Notes: a model not told the origin generated them from the letters alone. DNA of 64,000 nt from DATJBF01 sp035516795 (GCA_035516795.1 DATIZX010000088.1:40831-104830), one strand, 5' to 3'; counted from the stretch's first letter, positions 24,678 through 34,124 are shown. Made by a program: numbers and translations.

Positions 24678-25387
24678 ACTGCGGCCTGTTTGTCACCGGG
24701 ACGGACACAGGCGTGGGCAAGACGTACGTGACCGCATTGATATTGGCCGAGCTGCGCCGACGTGGCGTAAACGCGGCGGCATTCAAACCCATTTCTTGCG
24801 GGGCAGGCGGGCGCAACGATGCCAAAATCTATGCCGGCATCATGAACGATGAGGTCCCGCTTGATGCTATCAATCCCATTTATCTGCGGCATCCCTTGGC
24901 GCCGAGTGTCGCTGCGCGCCTCGAGCGCCGTCGGCTCGATTTGCGTCCGATCTTTTCCAGTTACCGGTCGCTGATCAGCGTACACCAAATCGTACTTGTC
25001 GAAGGCGCCGGTGGTTTGCTGGTGCCGATTCGGAAAGGCTATTACGTGGCGGACCTAGCGAAGGCGATGGACTTGCCATTGATCATCGTTGCCCGACTTG
25101 GTTTGGGCACGATAAACCACAGTCTACTGACCATCCAAGAGGCACGAGCCCACGGGCTCAAGATTGCCGGCATCGTACTCAATGATACTGTCGGAGGACA
25201 TCGTGGCCTGGCGGAGAAGACGAACATCGAAACTGTTCCCTCACTCTGCCGCGTTCCGCTCCTGGGAATTGTGGCGCACGGAAAAGATGGTGCGGCCGCT
25301 GCGGCACGCCGAATCTGTCGTCGATTGTTCAGAGCCAGCCGCTACCCGCGCGGCAGGAACTCTTGCAGGAATTCCACCGGATCGTAA
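24674..25387 (+). CDS. bioD: ATP-dependent dethiobiotin synthetase BioD
   Basis: A 237-residue P-loop enzyme of biotin synthesis, closing the ureido ring of dethiobiotin. It begins GLFVTGTDTGVGKTYVTALI (Walker A), with the KPISCG substrate lysine region and the LVEGAGGLLVPI motif. It is coupled to priA by an ATGA overlap and is isolated from other bio genes. The last 15 codons are antisense to the M23 gene and rich in arginine, suggesting a non-conserved tail. Confidence 0.94.
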   Translation: MNCGLFVTGTDTGVGKTYVTALILAELRRRGVNAAAFKPISCGAGGRNDAKIYAGIMNDEVPLDAINPIYLRHPLAPSVAARLERRRLDLRPIFSSYRSLISVHQIVLVEGAGGLLVPIRKGYYVADLAKAMDLPLIIVARLGLGTINHSLLTIQEARAHGLKIAGIVLNDTVGGHRGLAEKTNIETVPSLCRVPLLGIVAHGKDGAAAAARRICRRLFRASRYPRGRNSCRNSTGS

Positions 25388-26001
25388 GCTCTGCCTTGTA
25401 CGTCGCGCACCTCGAAATGCAGGTGCGGCGCGATCGCCATCCAGTTCCGTGCATCGGCGCTACGCGACGTTTGGCCCATGCGGCCGATTGCTTGCCCTCT
25501 GCTGATCGCTGATGGCGGATCACTGACAGCTTCTTCCGAAAGATGGCCATACAACGTGTAGAATTTCTCACCGCTGCGCGGCCAATTGTGCTCGACCACG
25601 ATGTGCTTGCCGAAATCGGAAGCATTTTCGTCGCTGACGATTTCCGCGACTTTTCCGTCGAGCACACAGAACACGTCATCATGCGGCAAGAACGCCGGTT
25701 CTTCGCTTTCAAAATCGCGGTTGGTTGCGCAGTCGGTGAAAACGACGCGCGTGGTCTTGCCGGTCGCGGTTACCTTGACCGGCGCGATGTCGCATCCGCG
25801 ATGGAACCGTTTCCCGCAGTCGCGCGTCCACCCGGGTTTTCCGTAATCGGGGTTGCCCCGCGTGCGCGCGAAAAATCTCTGGGGTGAGTCAAACAGTGAA
25901 TGGTTCGGCGTCGGCCACGCAACGCGGATTGTTTCGTGGCTTGGCAGCGGCACGAATTGCTGATAGTCTGCGGGCAGCTTCACGAACAAGGAGTGTAACA
26001 A
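25342..26001 (-). CDS. M23-family (LytM-type) metallopeptidase
   Basis: About 219 residues. Zinc ligands are in KRFHRGCDIAP (H-x3-D) and APHLHFEVRD (H-x-H), with YTLYGHLSE in between, all diagnostic of the LytM fold. It is probably a peptidoglycan endopeptidase or a factor activating amidases. No clear signal peptide is visible. The start is uncertain: TTG at 26001 gives the longest form, and GTG at 25983 is equally plausible. Its 3' end overlaps bioD by 46 bases; its 5' end faces the DUF2339 gene with only five bases between start codons if 26001 is used. Confidence 0.87.
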   Translation of the reverse strand: MLHSLFVKLPADYQQFVPLPSHETIRVAWPTPNHSLFDSPQRFFARTRGNPDYGKPGWTRDCGKRFHRGCDIAPVKVTATGKTTRVVFTDCATNRDFESEEPAFLPHDDVFCVLDGKVAEIVSDENASDFGKHIVVEHNWPRSGEKFYTLYGHLSEEAVSDPPSAISRGQAIGRMGQTSRSADARNWMAIAPHLHFEVRDVQGRAYDPVEFLQEFLPRG

Positions 26002-26006
26002 CTGCG

Positions 26007-28472
26007 ATGAGCGATCAGCAAGAATTGCAGCAACTCCGCGAAGAAGTTCGACAACTCCGGCAGCGGCTCGAAGAGATCAGTCGGATATTGGATCGACTGC
26101 AATCGACCGCGCCACCGACAATATTGGCCGCCACCACATCGTCGCGAACGGCTGGTGACGCGCCGCCGCCGCTGGAAACAGGGGGCGAGACGGTCCTACC
26201 TACGAGCGTCGAAGTTGCTGTGGGTGAAGTCCCGCCAACGTTTGTTCCTCCCCCGGTTGTTCCACCGCAGGAGTCATTTGAAGTTCGGCTCGGCACCTAC
26301 TGGTTGCCGCGAATTGGAATCGCCGTGTTCCTGACTGGTATGGTTTTCTTTGCCGCGTGGGTTACGCCGCGATTGACTGCCCCGCACAAGGTAGCGCTTG
26401 GCTATTTGACCTGCTTCCTCATCGGAGTGCTGGGCATCTGGTTGGACAAGAAGACACCGCAGTTCGCGCGGATATTGCAGGCTGGTGCGCTGGCCTTGGC
26501 GTACTTTGTCACCTACGCCGCGTACTTCGTGGATGCCTTCCGCATCATCCATAATCTCGGGCTGGCCCTCGGGATGTTGTCGGTGGTCGTGCTGTTTATT
26601 GTCGCCGTGGCGCAAGAACAACAATCTCCTACGCTCGGCGGAATGGCGCTGTTCTTTGGCTATTACACATCTGTTGTCAGCGGCGTGGCGACGTTTACCC
26701 TGGCTTCGAATGCCGTGCTGGCCTTGGCGGCAATCTTTTTCCTGATGCGGAATCGCTGGGTGCACATTTCTTATGGCGCCGTTCTGGCGACATATCTCAC
26801 CTACATGATTTGGGTGTGGAAGCTTACCAATTGGGGTGACCTCGACCACCTGATCTTCGACTCCGGCTATTTGGCTGCGCCGGACTTCCGATTGCGCGCG
26901 GCGTTTCTGTCGTTGTACTGGCTGGTGTTTATGGTCGGCGGGCTGATTGCGAATCGTGAGGCAATGAGCGCGCCGGAGCGCAATGGCTTACTGACGCTCA
27001 ACAACGTATTCTTTTTCCTCTTGTTTTCGCTCCTGATGCACCATGCGTATCCCGATAAACAATGGGCCTTTCAATTCTGTTTCGGTGGCGCGTTGTTGAT
27101 CTTGTCGGCGTTGGCGTATCAACCGCTTGCGCCTGAACGCAGCGTGATGGATGCACTGTTCTTACAGGGGGTAGCGGTTGCGACGCTCGGGCTGATCAGC
27201 TATTTCAAAGGGGTGCGGCTGGTCGCTGTATTGTCCTTGGAAAGCGCGTTTCTGTTGGTGCTGGCGCGTTGGATGCAATTGCGTTGGGTTGCCTGGATAG
27301 GCCGCGCCGCATTCGCGGTCGCCGCCGTGTATGCGTGGAGCCGGTACGAGGATTGGGACGCGGCGCTGCGCTACGGCGTGTGGTTTGCTACTGCGGCAGG
27401 ATTCGTTTGTGCGCGGTTGGAGAACCGGACGCCCGGAGTGGTAGCCGCAGGCTTTAGCCTGCGTGAGGATTCAACGAACGCACCCGTAAAAGGTGTGGCT
27501 ACATTGAACCTGTCTGCTTTTTATTTCGCCATTCTGGCTACCGGATTGGCGATGACAGCGGCCCGGCAAGAGTTTTCGACCAACGCGTTGCCTTGGGTTT
27601 GGATTTTGGGCGCCGTTCTCGTGGCGGTTGTTGGAGGCGCGCTTCGGACACGTGAAATTCTGTGGGCGTCGCATCTGCCGTTGGCGTGGGCTTACGGTGA
27701 ATACTACGCCGCTCGAGTGGATGACCGAGCGTGGGCGCTGGCGCCATCGCTGGCCTTAATCGCCGTGACATTCGCATTCGGCCTTGTGATGTGGGGCCGC
27801 GCGCGGGCGGACGACGATCCAGCGCGAGCTTCGACTGCATTCTTGCCGTATGCAGTCTTTGCGATATTGGTTGCCATTATCGCGACTTTGGATTTCGTTC
27901 CGAAACCGTGGCGGCTGACGGCGTTCGCGGCGGAAACATTGATCTTGATCATTGCAGCGGCGCTGGCAAACGAGCGCGTGTTTGCGTGGTCGTCGTTGGC
28001 AACGTTGATTGTCGGCGTTTTGGGTTATCTGGCCATGAGACGTCGCGTGTTCTTAGATAATGAAACTGCGGCATGGTGGAATTTTATCATCGCATTCCTG
28101 CTCTTCCTAGTTTCCGAGCGAATCTGTAAACGGCGCGCCACTGTTCCGAAGCAGAGCGTTTGGCTGGTGGCTGCGCTGACGTTGGTGGCGCTGTTCGCGC
28201 TACAAAGACTTGCGGGCAGCGCGTATCTGACCGTGAGTTGGGCGGTGCTGGGGTTTGTGCTGCTGGCATTTGGATTTGCGGTGAAAGAACGGTCGTATCG
28301 GATGGCTGGACTGGTGACGTTGGGATTCAGTTTGCTGCGGGCCGTGCTGCACGACCTGGCGAACGTGGAAACCATCTACCGCATTCTGTCGTTCATCGGT
28401 CTTGGAGTGATTCTTCTCGTGCTGGCGTTCCTCTACGCCAAGAACCGCGAGAAACTGGCGAAGTGGTTGTAG
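26007..28472 (+). CDS. DUF2339 polytopic membrane protein
   Basis: An 821-residue protein. An N-terminal coiled coil (QQLREEVRQLRQRLEEISR) is followed by a proline-rich linker and about 25 hydrophobic spans; the PRIGIAVFLTGMVFFAAW entry is typical of DUF2339. Function is unknown; many family members sit near cell-envelope genes. The ATG at 26007 begins the coiled coil and is preferred over an upstream in-frame start inside the divergent M23 gene. Residues about 479-499 (AAGFSLR ... APVKGVAT) are encoded by a dispersed palindromic repeat inserted in frame within a loop between membrane spans. Confidence 0.88.
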   Translation: MSDQQELQQLREEVRQLRQRLEEISRILDRLQSTAPPTILAATTSSRTAGDAPPPLETGGETVLPTSVEVAVGEVPPTFVPPPVVPPQESFEVRLGTYWLPRIGIAVFLTGMVFFAAWVTPRLTAPHKVALGYLTCFLIGVLGIWLDKKTPQFARILQAGALALAYFVTYAAYFVDAFRIIHNLGLALGMLSVVVLFIVAVAQEQQSPTLGGMALFFGYYTSVVSGVATFTLASNAVLALAAIFFLMRNRWVHISYGAVLATYLTYMIWVWKLTNWGDLDHLIFDSGYLAAPDFRLRAAFLSLYWLVFMVGGLIANREAMSAPERNGLLTLNNVFFFLLFSLLMHHAYPDKQWAFQFCFGGALLILSALAYQPLAPERSVMDALFLQGVAVATLGLISYFKGVRLVAVLSLESAFLLVLARWMQLRWVAWIGRAAFAVAAVYAWSRYEDWDAALRYGVWFATAAGFVCARLENRTPGVVAAGFSLREDSTNAPVKGVATLNLSAFYFAILATGLAMTAARQEFSTNALPWVWILGAVLVAVVGGALRTREILWASHLPLAWAYGEYYAARVDDRAWALAPSLALIAVTFAFGLVMWGRARADDDPARASTAFLPYAVFAILVAIIATLDFVPKPWRLTAFAAETLILIIAAALANERVFAWSSLATLIVGVLGYLAMRRRVFLDNETAAWWNFIIAFLLFLVSERICKRRATVPKQSVWLVAALTLVALFALQRLAGSAYLTVSWAVLGFVLLAFGFAVKERSYRMAGLVTLGFSLLRAVLHDLANVETIYRILSFIGLGVILLVLAFLYAKNREKLAKWL
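27442..27503 (+). repeat. Dispersed palindromic element, copy 1 (inside the DUF2339 gene)
   Basis: Two hairpin modules bounded by GTAGCC and GGCTAC: the first is CGCAGGCTTTAGCCTGCG, the second GCACCCGTAAAAGGTG. It is the same organisation as the copy at 39999-40054, where the element is intergenic. Here it keeps the reading frame open, adding about 20 residues. Confidence 0.85.
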
Positions 28473-28534
28473 CGGCCAATCTCATAAAGCTCAAGGTACA
28501 GCGAGCTGGGCCAGCCCATCCTAACGAAACCGTT

Positions 28535-28561
28535 GGTAGGGCGCGGTGCCCCTACCGCGCC
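28535..28561. repeat. Short GC-rich hairpin repeat (GGTAGGG...CCCTACC)
   Basis: Arms GGTAGGG and CCCTACC flank a GCGGTGC core downstream of the DUF2339 gene. It resembles another common extragenic palindrome of this bacterial group. The surrounding 28473-28597 gap holds nothing else. Confidence 0.55.
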
Positions 28562-28597
28562 GCCGGGTTCATGGGCATTTCCGATACACGTTCTGGT

Positions 28598-28798
28598 TCA
28601 CAGCGCGGAGACGACGTTGAGTTCGACGAAGTCGTCGTTGACGGTGGTGCAGGGGCAGAGTTCGAGTCGGTAACGAATTTCGTCGCGGAGGGCGTCGAGA
28701 GCGTTGGTGGGGCTGAGGCCGGTCGCACTGCATTGCATGCTTTCACATTCAGCGACAAATCCGTCGCTGCCGGATTCTACAGTGACATTGAATCGCAT
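28598..28798 (-). CDS. HicB-like small protein
   Basis: A 66-residue protein starting MRFNVTVESGSDGFVAECES and continuing NALDALRDEIRYRLELCP, the beta-beta-beta-alpha layout of the partial-RNase-H HicB fold. HicB antitoxins normally pair with a HicA toxin; none is adjacent, and the C-terminal DNA-binding domain is absent, so it is a solitary HicB-like protein of unknown role. The start at 28798 is chosen because upstream residues are arginine-rich and not protein-like. Confidence 0.65.
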   Translation of the reverse strand: MRFNVTVESGSDGFVAECESMQCSATGLSPTNALDALRDEIRYRLELCPCTTVNDDFVELNVVSAL

Positions 28799-28978
28799 TC
28801 TGTTTGGGACTTTAAGGCGTAGAGAAGACCTGGTCAACGCCACCAGCGACGATTTTTGCGGGCAGTGGGAGTTGCATTCCGGCGGGTCGCGATAGGAGTG
28901 TCGCCCCCGCGACGTACTGTGCAGGGGTGGATCGAGCGACCATGCCACTGATCATCGTAACGATTTCCTACCTGCGCC

Positions 28979-29473
28979 ATGCTGACCGCCCTCCGTTTGA
29001 CTTTTCGTTGGCTGCGGTTAGTTTCGCTGGTGACTGACATCATTGACGTCCTGGTGATTGAGCACCAGGTCTTCCTCGCTTTATTCGATGAGGTTGAACG
29101 CGCGCTACCGAAGTTGAAAGCCGTGGGTGAAGTCAGGATGTTATGCCGGTTGGTGGCGGGGCTGCTTCACAATCACGGCGACGAGGAGGCCAACCTGATT
29201 TATATCGCTTTGGACCACGTGCTGCTGGAACGCCACCAACTCGCGCGCTTGAATCACGATCACCACGAGCTGGACGTGGTGCTCAAACAGGTGGAAGCAC
29301 TCGACGATTTGGGGCAAGCGCGCCGACAGTTCAAAGCCACGTTAATGATGGCACGGGATCACTTCCTGGATGAAGAGCGGAATGTTTTTCCCGTGATCGA
29401 ACGCGTGCTCCACCGCGGCACGCTGATGGAACTGGGCAACGCCTGGAGGGCGCGTTACCATTTTTCCCGATAA
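28979..29473 (+). CDS. Hemerythrin-domain protein
   Basis: A 164-residue four-helix-bundle protein with the di-iron pattern: IEHQVFLALF in helix 1, LLHNHGDEEANLIY in helix 2, LNHDHHELDVVLKQ in helix 3 and ARDHFLDEERNVFPVIE in helix 4. Bacterial hemerythrin-like proteins bind oxygen or nitric oxide or store iron. The ATG at 28979 adds a basic 17-residue leader before the domain; a GTG at 29030 would start right at the bundle. Confidence 0.86.
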   Translation: MLTALRLTFRWLRLVSLVTDIIDVLVIEHQVFLALFDEVERALPKLKAVGEVRMLCRLVAGLLHNHGDEEANLIYIALDHVLLERHQLARLNHDHHELDVVLKQVEALDDLGQARRQFKATLMMARDHFLDEERNVFPVIERVLHRGTLMELGNAWRARYHFSR

Positions 29474-29575
29474 CCCCACGCCCCATGCTGCGTTCGACTC
29501 GGGTCTATCGGCGGTTGTTCAGTACTGGTAGTTTTCGCCGTAGCGGCGCGCGTCGAATCATGAGCCGCCGCGATC

Positions 29576-29601
29576 GCAGACCGCCGTTACAATTCTCAAA
29601 C
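29576..29601. repeat. Dispersed repeat type 2, copy a
   Basis: GCAGACCGCCGTTACAATTC plus CAAAC at the end. Its reverse complement recurs at 52388-52413 with about 24 of 26 matches, and a more diverged direct copy lies at 39031-39056. The upstream 29500-29575 stretch is also GC-rich and self-complementary. Confidence 0.6.
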
Positions 29602-29682
29602 TGGACCGCTGCCACTTGTTCCGGATGATTGACTTTTTGACGGGAACACGTGAACAATGGACAAAACCTGAGGGGAAAAGTC

Positions 29683-31803
29683 ATGTTGAGAGATTTCCGC
29701 ATTTTGGCTGTGATTGGTTTGCTGGCAGTGACCGGTCAATCCTACGCGGCGCCCAGGGCCAAGCCCATTATCCTGGATAGTTTTGGTGGCACGTACGGCA
29801 GCACGCCGGAAGCTGCGGTGGTCGAGGGCAGCGACGGCAATTTTTACGGAACGACCATTGCCGGTGGGACCAGATTTGTCGGCACCATCTACAAGCTCAC
29901 TCCCGCCGGTCAATTGGTCATCCTGCACAGTTTCGACGGCACCGATGGCGCACATCCCAAGGCGAGTCTGATCGAGGGCAGCGACAGCAATTTCTACGGG
30001 ACGACATTCAGTGGCGGGACAAATGACGCCGGCACCGTGTTTCAGTTCAGCCCGGACGGTACCTTGGTCACGCTGTATGCCTTTGGCGGTGGCGACGGCG
30101 CGCATCCGTCGGCCGAGTTGGTGGAGGGGTTTGACGGGAATTTTTACGGGACCACCTACGACGGAGGCTCGGATGACGATGGCACGGTTTTTCAGATTAC
30201 TTCCGCCGGCGACTTGACCATGCTGCACAGCTTCAACGGTACCGACGGCGCGCTGCCGCTGGCCGGGCTGGTTCAGGGGAGCGACAGCAATTTTTACGGA
30301 ACGACTTACCGGGGCGGGACAAACGATCACGGCACCGTTTTCCAGATCACTTCGACCGGGACACTGACTGTACTGTATCAGTTTGACGGTGGAACGAATG
30401 GCTCCAGCCCCGCAGCAACGCTGACGCAAGGCCGCGACGGCTTTTTTTATGGAACCGCAGCAGGTGGGTCCGACCGCGGCCTCATATTCAAGATCAGTGT
30501 CGCCGGAGAACTGACCAAATTGCATCGTTTGAAAAGCCTCCAAGGTCGTCCGCTGATTTCCCATCTCGTCGAAGGCAACGACGGTACTTTTTATGGAACG
30601 GCGCGCGGAGGCGGTGAACATTTCGGGACTGTCTTTCGAGTCGGCCCGAATGGCGCGTTCATTGACCTGTATCGATTTTGGGGCACTGCTGACGGCGCTT
30701 TTCCGTATGCCGGACTGACCTTGGCCAGCGATGGCTTTTTCTACGGCACGACGGCCTTCGGCGGCACCAGGCTTCACGGAGTGATTTTCAAGATCAAAGG
30801 GTTGCCCAGCACATTTAACGGCCTGGTCATTCAGACCAATGCGCCCTCCAACGCCAGCTCCGGTATCATCAGCGTGAAGCTCCGACAATCGGGTTCTTTC
30901 CGGGCGAGGCTGACGATGGCGGGCGACCGCTCTGTATTCCACGGGCATTTCGATGAGTTCGGTAATGCGACGAACACAGTGCGGCGCGGAAACCTGAACG
31001 CCCTCCAAACCATTTTGCATTTGAGCGAATACGGCGGGACCAATGCGATTCTCGGAACCGTTTCGGACGGCGTTTTCACTTCGGAACTGGTGGCCGATCA
31101 GGCCGCATTTTATCGGGGACACGCCCGGGCCTGTCCGTGGAAAGGCCGGTACACGTTTGACCTGACGCCGGCGGATCGGAATGATGTCAACGTGCCGCAG
31201 GGCTACGGATATGCAACGCTGCTGGTATTGAGCAATGGAGAGGGACGACTGCAGGGCGCCTTGGCCGACGGCACATCGATCCAAACCCACATTCGCGTCT
31301 CAGCGATTGGCACCTGGCCGCTCTACAAGGCGCTCTACCAAAAAGGCGGCTCCTGCCTTGGAACGATTGTGTTGTCCACCAACGCCGCCATCGATGCGAC
31401 GATTGACTGGTTCAAGCCGGCGACGGGCGGCCGCTTTTATCCGGCTGAGTTCACCACCGCGTTGACGGCAACTGGATCGCGCTATTTCTCGACGGTGGCG
31501 GGTGCGCCTTCGATTGCGACCAACGCGCTAATCACGCTGGGCGGTGGCAATTTATCCAGCAACATCGTCAAGGACGCCGTGATTGATGCGGACGGTAACG
31601 TTACGGTGACGCCCACCGGCGATGATAACCTCGCTTTGCAGATCACGCCGGCAACGGGAGAAATCACTGGCAGTTTCTTCAACGCGAGCATTAACAAGAC
31701 AGTGGGGTTGAATGGACTGCTGCTGCAAATCGATAATTCCGGGGCAGGTTTCTTTTTGGGGACAAACCAGAGCGGGTTTGTGGTGATCGAACCGACGCCG
31801 TAG
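29683..31803 (+). CDS. Secreted GloVer-repeat protein
   Basis: A 706-residue exported protein. The signal peptide is MLRDFRILAVIGLLAVTG...YA. Residues about 35-375 hold seven repeats of roughly 52 residues, each with a variant of GSDGNFYGTTxxGG followed by GTVFQIT and LHSFDGTDGA. This is the GloVer tandem repeat of choice-of-anchor proteins in Gloeobacter and Verrucomicrobia, probably a beta-propeller-like surface domain. The C-terminal 320 residues form a second beta-rich region with no recognised family (FRARLTMAGDRSVFHGHFDE). GAGGGG nine bases upstream supports the ATG at 29683 over an upstream GTG. Confidence 0.9.
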   Translation: MLRDFRILAVIGLLAVTGQSYAAPRAKPIILDSFGGTYGSTPEAAVVEGSDGNFYGTTIAGGTRFVGTIYKLTPAGQLVILHSFDGTDGAHPKASLIEGSDSNFYGTTFSGGTNDAGTVFQFSPDGTLVTLYAFGGGDGAHPSAELVEGFDGNFYGTTYDGGSDDDGTVFQITSAGDLTMLHSFNGTDGALPLAGLVQGSDSNFYGTTYRGGTNDHGTVFQITSTGTLTVLYQFDGGTNGSSPAATLTQGRDGFFYGTAAGGSDRGLIFKISVAGELTKLHRLKSLQGRPLISHLVEGNDGTFYGTARGGGEHFGTVFRVGPNGAFIDLYRFWGTADGAFPYAGLTLASDGFFYGTTAFGGTRLHGVIFKIKGLPSTFNGLVIQTNAPSNASSGIISVKLRQSGSFRARLTMAGDRSVFHGHFDEFGNATNTVRRGNLNALQTILHLSEYGGTNAILGTVSDGVFTSELVADQAAFYRGHARACPWKGRYTFDLTPADRNDVNVPQGYGYATLLVLSNGEGRLQGALADGTSIQTHIRVSAIGTWPLYKALYQKGGSCLGTIVLSTNAAIDATIDWFKPATGGRFYPAEFTTALTATGSRYFSTVAGAPSIATNALITLGGGNLSSNIVKDAVIDADGNVTVTPTGDDNLALQITPATGEITGSFFNASINKTVGLNGLLLQIDNSGAGFFLGTNQSGFVVIEPTP

Positions 31804-31827
31804 TTCCGCAGCGGAGATCCCGCCCGG

Positions 31828-32427
31828 TCAAGAAATCTGGTACAGATCCTTGACCTGTTGCAGCGTTTCCGACGCTTGGGTGGTGTATTGCAGGATGTGG
31901 TCCGTCGAGATTTTGAGAATCTCCAAGGTTTCGCCTCGCTCGTTCAGGTCAAAGGAACGCAGCCCGTGGCCGTGCCCGATGGAGTAGGCGATAAAATCCC
32001 CCAAATGCACACAAGCGGTCAACTGCTGATAACCCTCGGCGGCAGCGGGCTGGTGATGATATCGCACCGCCGCCACGGCCGTGGTGACGGAGTGATCCCA
32101 CAACGCGTTCGCCTCAGCCAGATCGGCTTGTTTCGCCCCGTGCAACGTGGACGAGAAAATCACCGACACGACGATGTCGTAGATCAGATGGAAACCGATT
32201 CGCATCACGGCGTATTGCAAATTGTCGATCGGCGTATCCGGGCAAAAATAGGCGCTGTTGCAGATGCGCAGGACGTTGGCGGTGAGCGGTTGGTCGTGGG
32301 AAATCAGGTCTACGACCTTGTTGCAGTCGATATTGGGTTGACGGAGCAGCGGCAGGAGCGAAGACAAAATGACCGGTGCAGGCACCAAGTATTGTGCCTT
32401 GTCGATATAGTCGTCGCACGTCAGCAT
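31828..32427 (-). CDS. HDOD-domain signalling protein
   Basis: A 199-residue HDOD-type protein: VPAPVILSSLLPLLRQPNID, VVDLISHDQPLTANVLRICN, an AVMRIGFHLIYDIVVSV helix pair and HSVTTAVAAVRYH. HDOD domains are degenerate HD-type modules found in regulators of two-component and cyclic-nucleotide pathways. ATG at 32427 is chosen because GGGGA lies upstream; an in-frame TTG exists at 32445. It stands alone. Confidence 0.85.
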   Translation of the reverse strand: MLTCDDYIDKAQYLVPAPVILSSLLPLLRQPNIDCNKVVDLISHDQPLTANVLRICNSAYFCPDTPIDNLQYAVMRIGFHLIYDIVVSVIFSSTLHGAKQADLAEANALWDHSVTTAVAAVRYHHQPAAAEGYQQLTACVHLGDFIAYSIGHGHGLRSFDLNERGETLEILKISTDHILQYTTQASETLQQVKDLYQIS

Positions 32428-32745
32428 ACAGATATATCCCCGCAATGATTTATCGGCAGGTTTCGGCCTTGGCTTCAGCCCAATTTCCGTTGCGACCTAT
32501 CATTGCCTGGTGCACGCTGCGGCAACAGGAAAAGTGTGGCGCGTGGCATTGGCCGCTTGGCAACGGTGATCAACAAATTCGAACTCCGGCTGCGCGCAGT
32601 TTGGACTGGACAGCGCAACAGCCCTTAAGACTTATGACAAATGAGACTTGGTCCCTTTCCTCTCTCCGAAACTTTCACGGCTATCGAAAATGAAACCGCA
32701 GTCGCCCTCACCGGTGCGGCCGGAAGCCGGTCCAGTGTGAGGCGG
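32428..32745. other. Intergenic region without a recognised gene
   Basis: This 318-base gap between the HDOD gene and the GH17 gene contains only small frames that do not look like proteins. A GC-rich GCGGCCGGAAGCCGG tract at about 32719-32735 may be a decayed palindromic repeat. No terminator was identified. Confidence 0.4.
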
Positions 32746-33846
32746 CTACCTATCGGCCTTTGGAGGAAGGAGGTCGGGATACAGTTCGCGCATCACCAAT
32801 TTCGCTCTACGATCAACTGTGAACAAGCCCCAATGTTTTTCCGCTCCGAACGCGTTGGAGGGGTCGCCCTTCCAGTCCTCATCAAACGCTTCGAAAATGA
32901 AAGTGGTGACATTGTTGCGAGCCGCCCAAGCTGTCAATTCATCGACATACCGCTTTTGATTCTCCTCGCTGGCTCGTTTGCCAAATTCGCTCGCCACCGA
33001 GGGCCAGCCAGCTTCGCCGACTACGATGCGGCTGTGGGGAAGCGCCGCGTGAACGGCTTGGATATTCGCAATGGAATAGGGCAATCCTTCGTCAAGGTCC
33101 TTATTCTCCCACGCGGGATATGTATGCACGGTAACGAAATCGATCTCTTTCGCCAACGGCACGCCATTTTTTGTCCACCACGCATAATTGTCAGCGACCG
33201 TTACCGGCTGCGGGATGGCATGTTTTACCTGGCGCACATAGGAAATTACGGAATCCAGACTCACCATGTGGTCGTTCCAGTCCACAAGCGCTTCGTTGCC
33301 GACGTTGACGGCTACGACAATGCTCGGGTATTCGTTCGCCAAACGAATTGCGCTTTTGATTTCATTTTGGTTCTTGATCTTATTCATGTCCAGCGTCGCT
33401 TGGGGAATCGGCGTTGTGAGCCAGCGGCAATGTGGATTACTGACTTCCGCAGAAAGCCACGCACCGAGCATTACTTTCAACCTAATCTTGTTGGCTTGAA
33501 TCAAACGCAGGGCCCTGGCCGAGTTTGCTTGCGAGTCGTAGAGTCGGATGATCCCGAAGTTGGAATTGCGGGCGATAATTCTCAAATCTTCTAGGATCTC
33601 CTTATCGCTTGGGTTTGCCGCGCCATCGCCACGATCCGGATGCTGACCGTGTCTGAATCCGGAATACGCCAGCCCCTTGGCAAAGCCGGCCAGAAGATCA
33701 GCCTTCGTCTGGTGAATCGTGGTCGAGTTCTGCACCTCGTGGTTCGTTTGGGCGAGACACGCTTGGCCCAAAACCAATATGAACGAAACCATGGCCGCCA
33801 AAATGATGCAAATCCATTGTGCTGTCTGAGGATGATTTCGTTTCAT
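32746..33846 (-). CDS. Secreted glycoside hydrolase family 17 (beta-1,3-glucanase type)
   Basis: A 366-residue protein with a signal peptide (IILAAMVSFILVLGQACLA) and a GH17 TIM barrel. It starts KGLAYSGFRHGQHPD, the acid/base glutamate is in VAVNVGNEALVDW, and the nucleophile is in RIVVGEAGWPSVAS. FIFEAFDEDWKGD follows, as in fungal-type Bgl2/Scw enzymes. It probably cleaves or transfers beta-1,3-glucans outside the cell. No linked polysaccharide genes flank it. Confidence 0.92.
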   Translation of the reverse strand: MKRNHPQTAQWICIILAAMVSFILVLGQACLAQTNHEVQNSTTIHQTKADLLAGFAKGLAYSGFRHGQHPDRGDGAANPSDKEILEDLRIIARNSNFGIIRLYDSQANSARALRLIQANKIRLKVMLGAWLSAEVSNPHCRWLTTPIPQATLDMNKIKNQNEIKSAIRLANEYPSIVVAVNVGNEALVDWNDHMVSLDSVISYVRQVKHAIPQPVTVADNYAWWTKNGVPLAKEIDFVTVHTYPAWENKDLDEGLPYSIANIQAVHAALPHSRIVVGEAGWPSVASEFGKRASEENQKRYVDELTAWAARNNVTTFIFEAFDEDWKGDPSNAFGAEKHWGLFTVDRRAKLVMRELYPDLLPPKADR

Positions 33847-34047
33847 GAGTTCGCTCTTCTGGCTGCTAGATGGACAAGCATAAACATACGGTAGAGGATG
33901 CGAGGGGTACTCGGCACAATTAAGAAATAAAGAGCTGGGCTGGGAGATTGCAAGGAGAAAGGTGCTGGTGTCGTGAGAACTTCTGCTGAGGGAGCGGGCA
34001 GGCGGGGCCTATGGGGTTCGAGGGGGTGGGTTCGGTAAGTTCAAGAG

Positions 34048-34124
34048 TGGCGCGCCCAGCAGGAGTTGAACCTGCAACCTTTGGTTCCGTAGACCAACGC
34101 TCTATCCAATTGAGCTATGGGCGC
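34048..34124 (-). tRNA. tRNA-Arg (anticodon ACG)
   Basis: A 77-base cloverleaf on the minus strand: acceptor GCGCCCA pairs with TGGGCGC, the anticodon stem TTGGT/ACCAA carries loop CTACGGA (anticodon ACG, reading CGU/CGC after A-to-I editing), and the T arm is GCAGGTTCAACTCCTGC. The discriminator is G and CCA is encoded at 34048-34050. Confidence 0.96.

Noticed and set aside
29800..30800. Regularly spaced repeats that could suggest a CRISPR array
   Set aside because: The period of about 156 bases and the imperfect units encode protein repeats (FYGTT); there are no short identical repeats with unique spacers and no cas genes.
29596..31290. 564-codon frame opposite the GloVer repeat protein
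   Set aside because: It mirrors the 52-residue repeat periodicity of the real gene and has no independent features.
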